Assembly: GCA_945957185.1 (NCBI GenBank)
Contig: CAMFKA010000124.1
Location: forward strand, 1 to 6,452
From: an uncultured Chlamydiaceae bacterium
GTDB lineage: Bacteria; Chlamydiota; Chlamydiia; Chlamydiales; Parachlamydiaceae
Direction of reading: 5' to 3'
DNA: 6,452 bases
Shown: piece after piece, positions 1 to 5,787 of the stretch
Numbering within the stretch: position 1 is the stretch's first letter
How the letters are laid out: each line of letters begins with the position of its first letter
Position numbers and translations under genes: made by a program
The notes under the pieces: generated by a model
Seen by the model: only the letters and a program-made list of their open reading frames with translations
Told to the model about the DNA's origin: nothing
Database searches by the model: none

Positions 1-45
1 AGGTCGAGGCCTGCAAGGCCGGCATAAAAAATGGGTAATGATTAG

Positions 46-262
46 GCCCTTGCCCCTGCCCAAATTTTTTGCTGTTAGTTCATCGAAGTTTGCAGCAAAA
101 ACAAGGTAGCCAGGCCGTCCCCGGCCTGATATTTCAGTGAATTTACACATACGTGAAGCTTCAAATTCAATACCAGGCCGAGGACGGCCTGGCTACCCCT
201 TCATCTGGTGTAGACTTCAATAATCGAATACTTGATCGTAAAATTTGGGCAAGGGCAAGGGC
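46..262. repeat. Nested imperfect palindrome of about 217 bp (MITE- or REPIN-like)
   Basis: Three concentric inverted repeats share nearly one centre near 151-166. The outer pair is 46-68 against 240-262 (22 of 23 bases match; GCCCTTGCCC...AAATTTT read inward). The middle pair is 105-128 against 174-197 (23 of 24 match). The inner pair is TGAATTT 138-144 against AAATTCA 163-169, flanking an 18-nt centre that contains the palindrome GAAGCTTC. The segments between the outer and middle arms also resemble each other when inverted (CGAAGTTTGC near 84-93 against the complement of the 205-215 region). This suggests one element with diverged arms of about 100 bp. No transposase is present in the window, so mobility would depend on a gene elsewhere. 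The structure is seen directly; the mobile-element reading is inference. Confidence 0.7.
105..197. repeat. Pair of inverted REP-like hairpins (REPIN-like core)
   Basis: Each arm of the middle inverted repeat is itself a hairpin. The left one has stem CAGGCCG/CGGCCTG (111-117 with 122-128) and loop TCCC. The right one has stem CCAGGCCG/CGGCCTGG (173-180 with 185-192) and loop AGGA. A GTAG tetranucleotide stands just outside the left hairpin (106-109), and its complement CTAC just outside the right one (193-196). A GC-rich palindrome preceded by GTAG or GGAG is the known signature of REP sequences mobilised by RAYT (REP-associated tyrosine) transposases, and two REPs in opposite orientation form a REPIN. 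On the minus strand the hairpin at 128-111 is followed by a T-rich stretch (about 104-97), so it might also help end the helicase transcript. One locus cannot show that it is repetitive in the genome. Confidence 0.6.
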
Positions 263-279
263 AAGGGCAAGGGCAAGGG
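247..279 (+). repeat. GGGCAA tandem array (5.5 copies), potential G-quadruplex
   Basis: Five exact copies of GGGCAA plus a final GGG occupy this stretch, with no interruption, and stop two bases before the helicase stop codon (complement of 282-284). The plus strand therefore carries six GGG runs separated by 3-nt CAA loops, which satisfies the usual G-quadruplex pattern (four or more G3 runs with short loops). The first 16 bases double as part of the right outer arm of the palindrome; the remaining copies look like expansion of that end. Slippage in copy number between strains is likely. The G-rich strand is the template for helicase transcription, so a folded quadruplex would meet RNA polymerase right after the stop codon. 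That role is inference. Confidence 0.85.
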
Positions 280-281
280 TT

Positions 282-1409
282 TTATTTGCGGGAAGACGGT
301 GGCGGAGGCCCAATCCATTTAGGTTCCACTTTCACCAAGTTCAGGATCTTTGGCAATTTGTGCAATTCCCTTTGCGTGACTAACGTGATCACCTTACCGG
401 ATTTGTCGAAACGACCGGTACGGCCGGAACGGTGGACATAGACTTCGGGATCATCGGCTAATTCGTAAATGAAGACGTGGGTGACATTAGAAAAGTCCAA
501 ACCACGCGCAGCGATATCTGTAGCGACCAGCACTTTGATTTTTCCGGTGCGGTACTTGTTTGTAATAGACGATCGCAAATCTTGCGACAACCCCGCATGC
601 AAGTAATCAACAGAAGGGAACTCCTTCTTCAACACTTGGCAAACTTTTTCGACTTGATGGCGAGAGTGGCAAAACACGATCGCTTGCTGAGGGTTCTCCT
701 CTTGCATCAATTTGATCAAAGCTTGATCGCGATGGTAATGAGGGCAATGCATGAAGTGGTGTTCAAGACGTGACGGGCTGGCATTTTGCTTTGTCAGAGC
801 AATTTCAATCGGGTCACGCATGTATTTTTTTGCGATCTCTGTGATCGCTTTCGGCATCGTCGCCGAGAACAGCAACGTCTGGTGTTGATGCACCAAACAC
901 TGGATGATAAAGTCTAAATCATCCTGGAATCCCATGCTCAACATCTCGTCAGCTTCATCCAAAATGATCGTTTTTACTTTTGTCAGGTCTATAGCGCGGC
1001 GGTAGATGAAATCGATCAATCGTCCTGGTGTTGCAATCAACACGTGGACACCATGCTCCAGTTTCGACATCTGCAAATGGGGATCTTCTCCCCCCAAAAT
1101 AGCAAATACGCGCACGCCTTTAGCTTTTCCCACTTTCTGCGTTTCAGTAGAATACTGAATAGCGAGTTCTCTAGTGGGAACAAGGATAAGGGCTTGAATT
1201 TGATGAAAATTAGGATCGACAATCTGGCAGATTGGAATTGCACAGGCAGCAGTTTTTCCGGAGCCTGTCTGCGACAAAGCGATCAGATCTTTCCCTTCAA
1301 GAATTGGAGGAATTGCCGCCATCTGCACAGGCGAGGGTTCTTTATAACCCATTTTGTCGAGCGATTTTAAAATCGTCTCATCTAAAGGAAATTGCGTAAA
1401 ACCAGTCAT
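282..1409 (-). CDS. DEAD-box ATP-dependent RNA helicase, minimal RhlE/CshA-like form
   Basis: This 375-residue protein uses ATP to unwind short RNA duplexes or remodel RNA-protein complexes in the cytoplasm. All core motifs are intact: upstream Phe4 and Q motif (G21-Q29), Walker A/motif I SQTGSGKT (46-53), Ia PTREL (78-82), Ib TPGR (127-130), DEAD (151-154), SAT (182-184), motif IV IVFCHS (244-249), motif V ATDIAARG (296-303) and motif VI HRSGRTGR (326-333). The two RecA-like domains fill about residues 20-205 and 215-355. Almost nothing follows them except a short PPPP-Ser-Arg-Lys tail, so there is no separate RNA-binding extension like that of DbpA or CsdA. The start is supported by Phe4 standing 17 residues before the Q-motif Gly-Tyr, as in RhlE. 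No Shine-Dalgarno sequence precedes the ATG, and the likely promoter abuts it. The gene lies 42 bp downstream of the 7TM-HD gene on the same strand. Assignment to one subfamily is not secure, so no symbol is given. Confidence 0.95.
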   Translation of the reverse strand: MTGFTQFPLDETILKSLDKMGYKEPSPVQMAAIPPILEGKDLIALSQTGSGKTAACAIPICQIVDPNFHQIQALILVPTRELAIQYSTETQKVGKAKGVRVFAILGGEDPHLQMSKLEHGVHVLIATPGRLIDFIYRRAIDLTKVKTIILDEADEMLSMGFQDDLDFIIQCLVHQHQTLLFSATMPKAITEIAKKYMRDPIEIALTKQNASPSRLEHHFMHCPHYHRDQALIKLMQEENPQQAIVFCHSRHQVEKVCQVLKKEFPSVDYLHAGLSQDLRSSITNKYRTGKIKVLVATDIAARGLDFSNVTHVFIYELADDPEVYVHRSGRTGRFDKSGKVITLVTQRELHKLPKILNLVKVEPKWIGPPPPSSRK

Positions 1410-1446
1410 AAGAAATGAGTATACTCGAAAGGAGCGAACGGGTCAA
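1410..1446 (-). promoter_or_regulatory. Near-consensus sigma70 promoter abutting the helicase start codon
   Basis: On the minus strand, TTGACC (1446-1441) and TATACT (1423-1418) are separated by exactly 17 bp; each matches the sigma70 consensus at 5 of 6 positions. Only 8 nt lie between the -10 box and the ATG (1409). Transcription starting at the usual distance would therefore begin 0-2 nt before the start codon and give a leaderless mRNA. This fits the absence of a ribosome binding site in the gap. The -35 box begins 5 bp past the TAA of the upstream gene (1454-1452). The -10 box lies inside a 10-bp palindrome, GAGTATACTC (1417-1426). The match is seen directly; use in vivo is inferred. Confidence 0.65.
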
Positions 1447-1451
1447 TCAGT

Positions 1452-3632
1452 TTACGCTTCGAAGCTTGGGGGTGGCTCCATCTCTTCCGGCTTTAATTCC
1501 CGCTTGGGATATTTGACGCGGGAATGACTGAACGCCAACAAAGTCTTTACTAATGTTTTTTTGATAGTGGCAAGTTCCTCGAAAGTCAACAAACAGTGGT
1601 CAAATTGCCCATCATCCATTTTGTCTCGCACTAGACGATTTGCCAGTTCCATCAAATTCTGCTCATCCATTTTGTCGAGCGAACGGGACGCCGCTTCCAG
1701 AGAATCCGCTATCATAATAATAGCCGACTCCTTGCTCCTCGGCGTTGGTCCGGCGTAGCGGAAATCCCCCTCGTCGACAAGAGCGACATCGCCGCCCATT
1801 TTTTCCAGCTCTTTCCGATAGAAATAGTACGCCAATGATGTGCCGTGGTGCTCTTTAATGATGTCGATAAACTGCTCGGGTAGCCCCGCCTTCCGCGCAA
1901 TCGCAACCCCTTCGCTCACGTGAGCAATAATCACATGGGCAGATTCGCGAGGTGTCAGCAGCTGGTGGATATTGACGCCCCCCTGCTGATTTTCAGTGAA
2001 ATATTGCGGGGTCACCATCTTGCCGATGTCGTGATAAAGCGTGGAAACACGACAAAAGAGTCCGTTAGCTCCAATGGCTAAAGCAGCAGCTTCCGCCAAA
2101 TTCCCTACTACCACAGAGTGTTGATAGGTTCCCGGAGCCTCGATAGTCAGACGGCGAAGGACATCGTTGTCGGGGTCCATATACTCCATCATTGTCACAT
2201 CGGTCATGATCTTAAACACAGACTCCAGAATCGGCAAGAGCCCTACAACGAGGATAGCTGTCAGCAGCATGCAAAGGGAGCTTACGATTGTATCTGTGAG
2301 GAGCTCCCCCCAAGTAAAGGTGTTGCGATACAGCAGTAACGCTACTGTCACCAACATCGCCGCCGCTAACGCTTTTGCGGAGAGGATAAAAATCTCTTTT
2401 CTGCGCTTGAGTGACCTAGTATTCAAGATGGCGACGATGGCAGCGGTGAGGTTGACGAGCAAAAATCCTTGAGGGTCGAAAACGAGGGCGAACATCAGTA
2501 TAATAGCTAAAAAGCCGCTTGCAAACATCGCCGTGCCGGCATTGAGGAGGCTTGCCGTCAGGATAGCAGCAAACGGGACGAATAGCGGGAAGTGAATCAC
2601 ATCGATCAAATTGCTTTTGGTAGATAGAGCGATGAACTCTACTAATTTCGCCACGCCCATTGTTAAAACAAGGACTGTGACTAGAAGGAATAGCTTGCGA
2701 TTGGATTGGATGATTTGTGGTTGATTGTGACGCAAGTATTCCGCACAAAGCACTGTCAGAATCAGTGAAAGTAAAAAGCTCCCCAACAACGTAAGGGGGT
2801 GCCAAGGGTTACGTTGATCGTTTAATGCCTTTTGCATCGCCTGGAGCATTGCGACGTTGCGCGTGGTGACGCGCTCCCCTTGGTCGACGATACGGCTTCC
2901 CGCGCTTAAGTGGCTGAATTTATCGGGAACCTTTGCTTGAAGCCTTTTACGTAAATTTCTTTCGAAATTGACATCTTCTTCCACGCCCCATTTCTTGTTT
3001 GCAAAAAATGCCAAAACGAACGAAAGGGACTTCTCTGTGATCTCCTCTCCCGACTCTTGAATAGTCTGTTTGAGGGCGGTCCAAATTTGAGGAGGAAGGA
3101 TCACTTCCGTTTTAGTATCCGCCGGAGTAAACACTTGGAAATTCTTTTGAGATAATCCAGCCTCGTTCATTTGTTGCAAAGTGCGCGGATCGGTGAAGCG
3201 AGCTGCAGCAAGAGCCTTCGCCACAGCATCTACAGCGTGATAAACCGATGTCAACGCTGCAGTGTCGTCAGCTTTTCGCCAATCGTCGGAATAGATGAGA
3301 AAATTTTCGAACTCGTTGCGTCGCTGTCGCAGAATTTTTTCGGAAACTTGGTACACCTTTCCGACATATTTAACAGCGTCTTGTCTGAGAATAATTGTTG
3401 CTTCTTCATCGAAATAGTCGATGTCCACCTGCGTGACAACATAGCTAGGAGCGATGGAATTGAGTTCGAACACTTCGACTTTGATCTCACGGAAGTGTAA
3501 AAAAACGAAAAGGGAGAGAAGGAAGCCTAACGCTATCCCCCATCTGACAACCAGGTTTTTATCAAAAAAACCTTGCTCTCTCGAAAACTTTAATTCTTCG
3601 TAATTCTCAACGTCGTTGGGTGTTTCATTCAT
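1452..3632 (-). CDS. pgpH: 7TM-HD membrane phosphohydrolase, predicted c-di-AMP phosphodiesterase (PgpH/YqfF family)
   Basis: Members of this family hydrolyse cyclic di-AMP to pApA through a cytoplasmic HD domain attached to a seven-helix membrane module. The 726-residue protein has the full layout: a short cytoplasmic N-terminus, one membrane helix (about 31-47), an extracytoplasmic 7TMR-HDED domain (about 48-277), seven hydrophobic helices (about 278-300, 313-336, 345-363, 364-385, 387-403, 413-434, 445-469) and an HD domain (about 490-700). Metal ligands expected from Listeria PgpH are all present: His505, His534-Asp535 (HDIGK), His571, His595-His596 (EHHG) and Asp643. A segment usually reading NPHD is NIHQ here (554-557). 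I chose ATG 3632 because AGGA (3646-3643) stands 10 nt before it; an in-frame TTG at 3641 sits only one base after that AGGA and is unlikely. The gene is transcribed towards the helicase, 42 bp away, and may be cotranscribed. The family call is firm; c-di-AMP as substrate is inferred from homology. Confidence 0.93.
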   Translation of the reverse strand: MNETPNDVENYEELKFSREQGFFDKNLVVRWGIALGFLLSLFVFLHFREIKVEVFELNSIAPSYVVTQVDIDYFDEEATIILRQDAVKYVGKVYQVSEKILRQRRNEFENFLIYSDDWRKADDTAALTSVYHAVDAVAKALAAARFTDPRTLQQMNEAGLSQKNFQVFTPADTKTEVILPPQIWTALKQTIQESGEEITEKSLSFVLAFFANKKWGVEEDVNFERNLRKRLQAKVPDKFSHLSAGSRIVDQGERVTTRNVAMLQAMQKALNDQRNPWHPLTLLGSFLLSLILTVLCAEYLRHNQPQIIQSNRKLFLLVTVLVLTMGVAKLVEFIALSTKSNLIDVIHFPLFVPFAAILTASLLNAGTAMFASGFLAIILMFALVFDPQGFLLVNLTAAIVAILNTRSLKRRKEIFILSAKALAAAMLVTVALLLYRNTFTWGELLTDTIVSSLCMLLTAILVVGLLPILESVFKIMTDVTMMEYMDPDNDVLRRLTIEAPGTYQHSVVVGNLAEAAALAIGANGLFCRVSTLYHDIGKMVTPQYFTENQQGGVNIHQLLTPRESAHVIIAHVSEGVAIARKAGLPEQFIDIIKEHHGTSLAYYFYRKELEKMGGDVALVDEGDFRYAGPTPRSKESAIIMIADSLEAASRSLDKMDEQNLMELANRLVRDKMDDGQFDHCLLTFEELATIKKTLVKTLLAFSHSRVKYPKRELKPEEMEPPPSFEA

Positions 3633-3646
3633 CAAAAACAAATCCT

Positions 3647-3655
3647 GTTATATCA
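3647..3655 (-). promoter_or_regulatory. Possible extended -10 element of the 7TM-HD gene
   Basis: On the minus strand the bases 3655-3647 read TGATATAAC, matching the extended -10 form TGnTATAAT except for the last base. No good -35 hexamer lies 16-18 bp upstream, which is tolerated by extended -10 promoters. A transcript starting about 7 nt downstream would have a leader of only about 8 nt and would exclude the AGGA at 3646-3643. Either this is not the promoter or the gene is also near-leaderless. Weak call. Confidence 0.25.
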
Positions 3656-3695
3656 ACCTGCAAAACGAGCAAACGCTCCCGCCAGACTTTAATTG

Positions 3696-3714
3696 ATAAC
3701 TTTTAACAAGTTAT
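3696..3714. promoter_or_regulatory. Operator-like 7-bp dyad upstream of the 7TM-HD gene
   Basis: ATAACTT (3696-3702) and AAGTTAT (3708-3714) form a perfect 7-bp inverted repeat with a 5-nt spacer. It ends where the large inverted repeat begins, 64 bp upstream of the 7TM-HD start codon. A regulator binding here is possible, but AT-rich dyads of this size also arise by chance, and no regulator gene is in the window. Confidence 0.25.
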
Positions 3715-3829
3715 TACCACTGAGCCACTGAGCTCACTGAGGGTATATGAGGAAATGAAACGTTTTATTCAATTCTATAAAAAACTCATTCTCTCATTAA
3801 CCTCAGTGAGCTCAGTGGCTCAGTGGTAA
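3714..3829. repeat. MITE-like element with perfect 29-bp terminal inverted repeats
   Basis: Bases 3714-3742 are the exact reverse complement of 3801-3829, 29 of 29. The 58 bp between them continue to pair imperfectly near the arms (TATATGAGGAAATGA against the inverted 3785-3799). Each arm is built from near-tandem copies of (C)CACTGAG, repeated three times with 8- then 9-bp spacing. If the outer TTA/TAA is trimmed, the arms begin CCACTGAG and are flanked on both sides by TA, the target duplication typical of IS630/Tc1-mariner elements; because TA is itself palindromic this is only suggestive. There is no open reading frame inside. The element sits between divergent genes, upstream of the predicted galE promoter, so it could insulate or modulate both. 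Confidence 0.75.
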
Positions 3830-3870
3830 AAAATCTCAGCGGGAATTGCTACAAAAAGAGTAACAACTCA

Positions 3871-3899
3871 TTGATTTCATTGTTCTCAAAACGGATAAT
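3871..3899 (+). promoter_or_regulatory. Likely sigma70 promoter of the galE-SDR operon
   Basis: TTGATT (3871-3876) and GATAAT (3894-3899) are separated by 17 bp. The -10 box matches consensus at 5 of 6 positions and the -35 box at 4 of 6. The transcript would start near 3906, giving a leader of about 30 nt that includes the GGAG ribosome binding site at 3925-3928. Confidence 0.5.
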
Positions 3900-3936
3900 T
3901 CTGGCAAGAATCAATGTTTGAAATGGAGAAATTCTA

Positions 3937-4920
3937 ATGAGCGAAACATTTTTAATTGTGGGCGGTGCGGGATTTATTGGAGCTCAAGTGACGAAGACAT
4001 TCCAACAAGCGGGATACAAAACTGTTGTTCTAGATAACCTCAGCAGAGGATTTCGAGATCGAGTGTTATCCGGCGATTTCGAAAAAGGGGATGTCGGCGA
4101 TGCCGCTTTTTTAGACACCATTTTTCGAAAATACAAGTTCACAGGCGTTCTCCACTTTGCTGCGTTGGCCGATGTCGGCGAGTCTGTTATCCACCCTAAC
4201 CTCTATTATCACAACAACGTCATGCAAACATTGACGCTACTCGACTGCATGATCAAACACTCCGTCCGTAACTTTGTCTTCTCATCCAGCGCCGCGATCT
4301 ACGGCATTCCCGAAACTCTTCCTGCTCTTGAAGAGAACGCCAAAAACCCCATCAATCCCTATGGAAGAAGCAAATGGATGGTGGAGCAAATTTTGTCCGA
4401 TTACAAAACCGCTTACGGGCTCAAAAGCTGCTCTCTCCGCTATTTCAATGCTGCCGGTGGTGATCCGGACGGTGAAATCCCCTATTTCCGTAGAAAAGAG
4501 GGTAACCTCATCCCCATCATTTTAAATAACGTCTTAGATAAAAAAGAAACTACAGTCTTCGGCGACGACTACCCCACTCTCGACGGCACATGCATCCGCG
4601 ATTACATCCACATTGCCGACTTAGCCACTGCTCACCTCATCGTCATGGAAAAACTGTTGGCCGGAGAATGCTCAACCTGCTATAACCTCGGATTGGGTAA
4701 GGGGTTCTCCGTTTTTGACGTCCTCAACACCGCTGAAAAGGTTGTTGGAGAAAAATTGAAAGTCAAAATCGGAAAGCGTCGAGAGGGCGACCCTCCATCG
4801 CTAGTTGCCGGTGCGGCGAAAGCGGAAAGGGAGCTCAATTGGACCCCGCAATACCCTGAATTAGAAACCATGGTGCAACACGCCTGGAACGTGATGAAAG
4901 GAGCCGCATGCAGACTTTAA
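3937..4920 (+). CDS. galE: UDP-glucose 4-epimerase (GalE), extended SDR family
   Basis: GalE interconverts UDP-glucose and UDP-galactose in the cytosol using tightly bound NAD+, supplying galactose for surface glycans or feeding galactose into metabolism. The 327-residue protein shows the NAD-binding GGAGFIG (9-15) and Asp33, the SSSAAIYG segment with Ser118, catalytic Tyr142 and Lys146 (YGRSK), RYFNAAG (168-174), Asn190 in GNLIP (E. coli Asn199), DGTCIRDYIHI (216-226) and RREGD (281-285) with Arg282 for the UDP. Length is close to the usual 330-340. The residue aligned with E. coli Tyr299, which limits the sugar pocket, appears to be Leu289. That leaves UDP-GlcNAc epimerisation possible, as in Bacillus-type enzymes. 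The ATG has GGAG 8 nt upstream. The last 13 bp overlap the next gene. No other galactose-pathway gene is visible. Confidence 0.93.
   Translation: MSETFLIVGGAGFIGAQVTKTFQQAGYKTVVLDNLSRGFRDRVLSGDFEKGDVGDAAFLDTIFRKYKFTGVLHFAALADVGESVIHPNLYYHNNVMQTLTLLDCMIKHSVRNFVFSSSAAIYGIPETLPALEENAKNPINPYGRSKWMVEQILSDYKTAYGLKSCSLRYFNAAGGDPDGEIPYFRRKEGNLIPIILNNVLDKKETTVFGDDYPTLDGTCIRDYIHIADLATAHLIVMEKLLAGECSTCYNLGLGKGFSVFDVLNTAEKVVGEKLKVKIGKRREGDPPSLVAGAAKAERELNWTPQYPELETMVQHAWNVMKGAACRL
4897..4903 (+). promoter_or_regulatory. Ribosome binding site of the SDR gene inside galE
   Basis: AAAGGAG ends only 4 nt before ATG 4908, closer than usual, and lies within the final codons of galE. Ribosomes finishing galE at TAA 4918-4920 pass over both this site and the downstream start codon, which favours translational coupling. 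It fixes the start at 4908, placing the cofactor motif TGASRGIG at residues 12-19 as expected for a complete SDR. Confidence 0.6.
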
Positions 4921-5741
4921 AAGGAAAAACATTAGTCATCACCGGTGCAAGCCGCGGGATCGGAAAAGCCATCGCCCTAAGAGCTGCCGCTGACGGCGCC
5001 AATATCGCTATCTTCGCAAAGACTAACGTGCCGAATCCCAAACTTCCCGGAACCATTCACACCGCTGCTGAAGAAATCATCGCCGCCGGAGGAAATGCGC
5101 TCCCGCTCGCTGTCGACATCAGAGAGGAAGATCAAGTGTTAGCCGCCGTCAACAAAACCGTCGAGACCTTTGGTGGCATCGATATTTTGGTGAACAATGC
5201 GAGTGCGATTTTCTTAGCCGATACAGCAAATACTCCGATGAAACGGTACGATTTGATGCAAGACGTCAACACAAGAGGGACATTTCTTTGTTCGCAAGCG
5301 TGCTTGCCACACCTAAAGAAAAGTGAAAACCCACATATTTTGATGCTGTCTCCTCCCCTTGGAACCGACCCCAAGTGGTATAAAAACCACGTCGCCTACA
5401 CGATTGCAAAATTTGGAATGAGCATGTGTGTGTTGGGAATGTCGGAAGAGTTTCGTAAAGACAAAATTGCCGTCAATGCCCTGTGGCCGAAAACGATTAT
5501 ATCGACAGCGGCGATGCAGGCGATATTCCCCAACGAAGAGATGTTGAAAAAGGTAATGGACAGATGCCGCAAGCCCGAAATTGTCGCCGACGCAGCACAT
5601 GCAATATTGACAACGCCATCAACGGAGCTAACAGGACAATTTCTGACTGACGAAGAGGTGTTAAAGAAACATGGGGTGCACGATTTTAGTTTCTATGCCG
5701 TCAATCCTGGCGTGGAGCCACAACCCGATTATTTTCTTTAA
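4908..5741 (+). CDS. Short-chain dehydrogenase/reductase, HSDL2-like
   Basis: This 277-residue NAD(P)-dependent oxidoreductase belongs to the classical SDR superfamily. It has the cofactor loop TGASRGIG (12-19), Asp70 contacting the adenine, NNAS (96-99), catalytic Asn121, Ser148, Tyr164 and Lys168. The stretches LSPPL (147-151), AYTIAKFGMSM (163-173) and AVNALWPKT (188-196) are characteristic, to my recollection, of the hydroxysteroid dehydrogenase-like protein 2 group. Animal HSDL2 carries a C-terminal SCP2 sterol-carrier domain; this protein ends after the SDR domain with a short tail in PDYFL, so it corresponds to the dehydrogenase half only. The substrate is unknown; a lipid or fatty-acyl derivative is a guess from the eukaryotic relatives. 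It overlaps galE by 13 bp and is probably expressed with it. Its stop codon (5739-5741) touches the 8-bp repeat array. Confidence 0.92.
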   Translation: MQTLKGKTLVITGASRGIGKAIALRAAADGANIAIFAKTNVPNPKLPGTIHTAAEEIIAAGGNALPLAVDIREEDQVLAAVNKTVETFGGIDILVNNASAIFLADTANTPMKRYDLMQDVNTRGTFLCSQACLPHLKKSENPHILMLSPPLGTDPKWYKNHVAYTIAKFGMSMCVLGMSEEFRKDKIAVNALWPKTIISTAAMQAIFPNEEMLKKVMDRCRKPEIVADAAHAILTTPSTELTGQFLTDEEVLKKHGVHDFSFYAVNPGVEPQPDYFL

Positions 5742-5787
5742 CGATACAACGATGTAACGATGTAACGATGTAATGATACAACGATAC
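5740..5787 (+). repeat. Six tandem copies of an 8-bp AACGATNN repeat
   Basis: Consecutive 8-bp units read AACGATAC, AACGATGT (three times), AATGATAC and AACGATAC, with no gaps. The AACGAT core is constant apart from one C-to-T change; the last two bases alternate between AC and GT. The array starts within the SDR stop codon TAA (5739-5741). It faces a complementary array at 5856-5887. Confidence 0.9.

Larger units (their letters stand above)
1..281. other. Intergenic region without a convincing gene, filled by nested repeats
   Basis: This 281-bp stretch lies downstream of the helicase stop codon. No frame has both a plausible start and recognisable protein content. One forward frame (3-38) reads an 11-residue tail and stops at TAA 36-38, which could be the end of a gene lying to the left but is too short to judge. 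The first 23 bases contain a short GC-rich hairpin, GGCCT-gca-AGGCC. From 46 to 279 the DNA is explained by the inverted and tandem repeats listed separately. The forward frames through 247-279 give Arg-Ala or Gly-Gln dipeptide repeats that only reflect the GGGCAA array, so I do not call them genes. Confidence 0.7.
3633..3936. other. Divergent intergenic region between the 7TM-HD gene and galE
   Basis: This 304-bp gap separates two divergently transcribed genes and must contain both promoters. From left to right it holds the 7TM-HD ribosome binding site and a possible extended -10 (3655-3647), a 7-bp dyad (ATAACTT 3696-3702 / AAGTTAT 3708-3714), the 116-bp inverted-repeat element (3714-3829), and the galE promoter and ribosome binding site (3871-3928). 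I see no small gene or structured RNA here. The central part of the 116-bp element (3743-3800) is AT-rich and non-coding. Confidence 0.75.

Noticed and set aside
3..38. Possible C-terminal end of a gene entering from the left edge (11 residues, then TAA)
   Set aside because: Too short to distinguish from chance; the same bases also form a GC-rich hairpin that may belong to the repeat region.
153..441. Forward reading frames with Arg-Ala or Gly-Gln dipeptide repeats across the GGGCAA array
   Set aside because: The repeats are the translation of a 6-bp tandem array, the frames then run antisense into the helicase gene, and no ribosome binding site precedes them.
1044..1370. 108-residue forward frame within the helicase gene
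   Set aside because: It is antisense to a gene with all DEAD-box motifs intact and has no independent protein signature.
1362..1375. Perfect 14-bp palindrome CGATTTTAAAATCG near the 5' end of the helicase gene
   Set aside because: It is AT-rich, encodes normal helicase residues, and would not form a stable hairpin without a loop; a regulatory role is not supported.
1349..1682. A 16-bp direct repeat (CCATTTTGTCGAGCGA) at 1349-1364 and 1667-1682
   Set aside because: Both copies lie in coding sequence and encode the same peptide, Ser-Leu-Asp-Lys-Met, in the helicase (16-20) and the 7TM-HD protein (651-655). Shared codons explain it; no flanking similarity extends the repeat.
3639..3641. TTG as the start codon of the 7TM-HD gene (three extra residues)
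   Set aside because: The AGGA ribosome binding site is only one base away from TTG but 10 nt from ATG 3632, so the ATG is the better start.
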